A stretch of 5,061 bases of DNA from Thermoplasmatales archaeon. GTDB taxonomy: Archaea; Thermoplasmatota; E2; DHVEG-1. The notes below the pieces were generated by a model. That model did not search any database, was not told the origin of the DNA, and worked only from the letters and a program-made list of their open reading frames with translations. Of the stretch, positions 4,248-5,061 are shown in pieces (positions within the stretch are counted from its first letter, which is position 1; each line of letters begins with the position of its first letter). A program made the position numbers and the translations under genes. Where the stretch lies: NCBI GenBank assembly GCA_023128855.1, contig JAGMDE010000119.1, forward strand, positions 1 through 5,061, in the 5' to 3' direction.

Positions 4248-5061
4248 TTTATTTCCTTTTCAATTTTTATATTTCTTTTTTCAAGTTCCTTAAAGAAAGG
4301 AGAACATGGGACAATTTCCTCGGAACAAAAAGCACCTCTTTCTGTTATTATATTTTGTTCAATCATCTGTGCGATAATTGATGTTGGATATGCTGTTGTT
4401 CGCATCATCGAAGTTATGTTATTTTTATCATCATAGTAATCAATCATATTGTATTCCAATTCTACAACTGAGTTATCTTTCTTCCCCTTTGAAATAACTT
4501 TTAACAGAACAGCATCTTTTTCATTTGACGGAAGATTTCTTACTAGATAATCGATTAATTTTTCCCTAGGTTTCATTTTTAAGAGAGGTTTGAATTTTTC
4601 GCAATGACCCGGATATCTAACTGTTTTATAGTCCAAATAGCTGATCTTATCTTTATAGGTATATGGAAGTGCAGAGCAACCGCCAGAAGTTACAAAGGCC
4701 TCCATCTTTCCGAAAGGCTCTGGAAAAATTACCGTCTCTATTTCAGCCATTGATTTTTTTTGAATTATTTTTCCATGATCAAGAACTATAGCATCTTCAA
4801 CATATTCATTGATCAAACCATTGAGTGAAAAAACAATTTGGTAATTTAATGGAGGTTTGGGATTAATCGGAAGACCACCTACTCTGATTTTTACATATTC
4901 GATTGAATTCATTTGCTCAACGATGTCTCTCGCAATAACTGACGTCATCCCCGGTGCTAAACCACAGTCAGGAATAATAGCGACATCATTCTTTTTTGCT
5001 TCTTCGGACAATGATCTTTCTTTGTCTACAATATCATTGTTTCCTCCAAGATCAAGAAAAT
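4244..5061 (-). CDS. Saccharopine/lysine dehydrogenase-family protein, N-terminus beyond window
   Basis: The frame is open to the window edge, so the 271 residues seen are the C-terminal part. It begins FLDLGGNND (visible residues 1-9), before the expected end of the NAD(P)-binding Rossmann half. It then carries PDCGLAPGM (30-38), RVGGLP, GGCSALPYTY (126-135) and YLDYKTVRYPGH (141-152), which mark the saccharopine dehydrogenase C-terminal domain found in lysine 6-dehydrogenase and relatives. Such enzymes oxidise lysine or saccharopine-like substrates with NAD(P); the exact substrate cannot be read from this half. A TTG at 5011 is not the start, because the conserved DLGG motif lies upstream of it in frame. 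The gene leads an operon with taw3 and the membrane protein. Confidence 0.9.
   Translation of the reverse strand, partial: FLDLGGNNDIVDKERSLSEEAKKNDVAIIPDCGLAPGMTSVIARDIVEQMNSIEYVKIRVGGLPINPKPPLNYQIVFSLNGLINEYVEDAIVLDHGKIIQKKSMAEIETVIFPEPFGKMEAFVTSGGCSALPYTYKDKISYLDYKTVRYPGHCEKFKPLLKMKPREKLIDYLVRNLPSNEKDAVLLKVISKGKKDNSVVELEYNMIDYYDDKNNITSMMRTTAYPTSIIAQMIEQNIITERGAFCSEEIVPCSPFFKELEKRNIKIEKEIK

Noticed and set aside
5009..5011. TTG at 5011 as the start of the dehydrogenase
   Set aside because: The frame is open upstream and encodes the family motif DLGGNND, so the gene continues past the window edge.

Overview
The window looks like chromosomal DNA of an AT-rich archaeon, most likely a member of the Nitrososphaerota (Thaumarchaeota, Nitrosopumilus-like). 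The reasons are: archaeal TATA boxes (for example TTTATATA) about 25 nt before expected transcript starts; a Shine-Dalgarno copy AGGTGAT; an archaeal Taw3 wyosine enzyme; a protein resembling the archaeal family DUF6015; and an intron with the hallmarks of archaeal bulge-helix-bulge (BHB) splicing. The taxonomic call is inference from style; no marker gene proves it.

Layout. Positions 1-56 hold a minus-strand tRNA-Thr(CGU), cut at its 3' end by the window edge. Positions 192-1058 (plus) hold a two-gene unit: a small winged-helix protein overlapping by 4 nt (GTGA) the ribonuclease HII gene rnhB. rnhB is interrupted in its catalytic GRG motif by a 37-nt insertion (394-430). The insertion carries two in-frame stops and folds with its flanks into a BHB element whose predicted cleavage points restore the conserved motif exactly. 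This is the most interesting signal in the window. Positions 1059-1251 contain no gene but hold a stem-forming candidate RNA (better paired on the minus strand) and overlapping palindromes that may terminate the next gene. Positions 1252-1641 (minus) hold a stand-alone CheY-like receiver with ATGACA/TGTCAT dyads at both ends. Positions 1762-2847 (minus) hold phosphoserine aminotransferase serC.

From the divergent 2848-2986 promoter region, with a near-perfect palindrome beside a TATA box, a DUF6015-like gene runs to 3337 on plus. It converges, with touching stop codons, on a minus-strand operon of three genes. In transcription order these are a saccharopine/lysine dehydrogenase-family gene (N-terminus outside the window), taw3 (ATGA overlap) and a small two-helix membrane protein (5-nt gap).

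Functionally the window mixes housekeeping genes: RNA:DNA hybrid processing (RNase HII), serine synthesis (SerC), tRNA-Phe wyosine modification (Taw3), amino-acid dehydrogenase chemistry, and a phospho-relay receiver. Apart from short intergenic regions the DNA is densely coding. No CRISPR array, insertion sequence or phage gene was seen.
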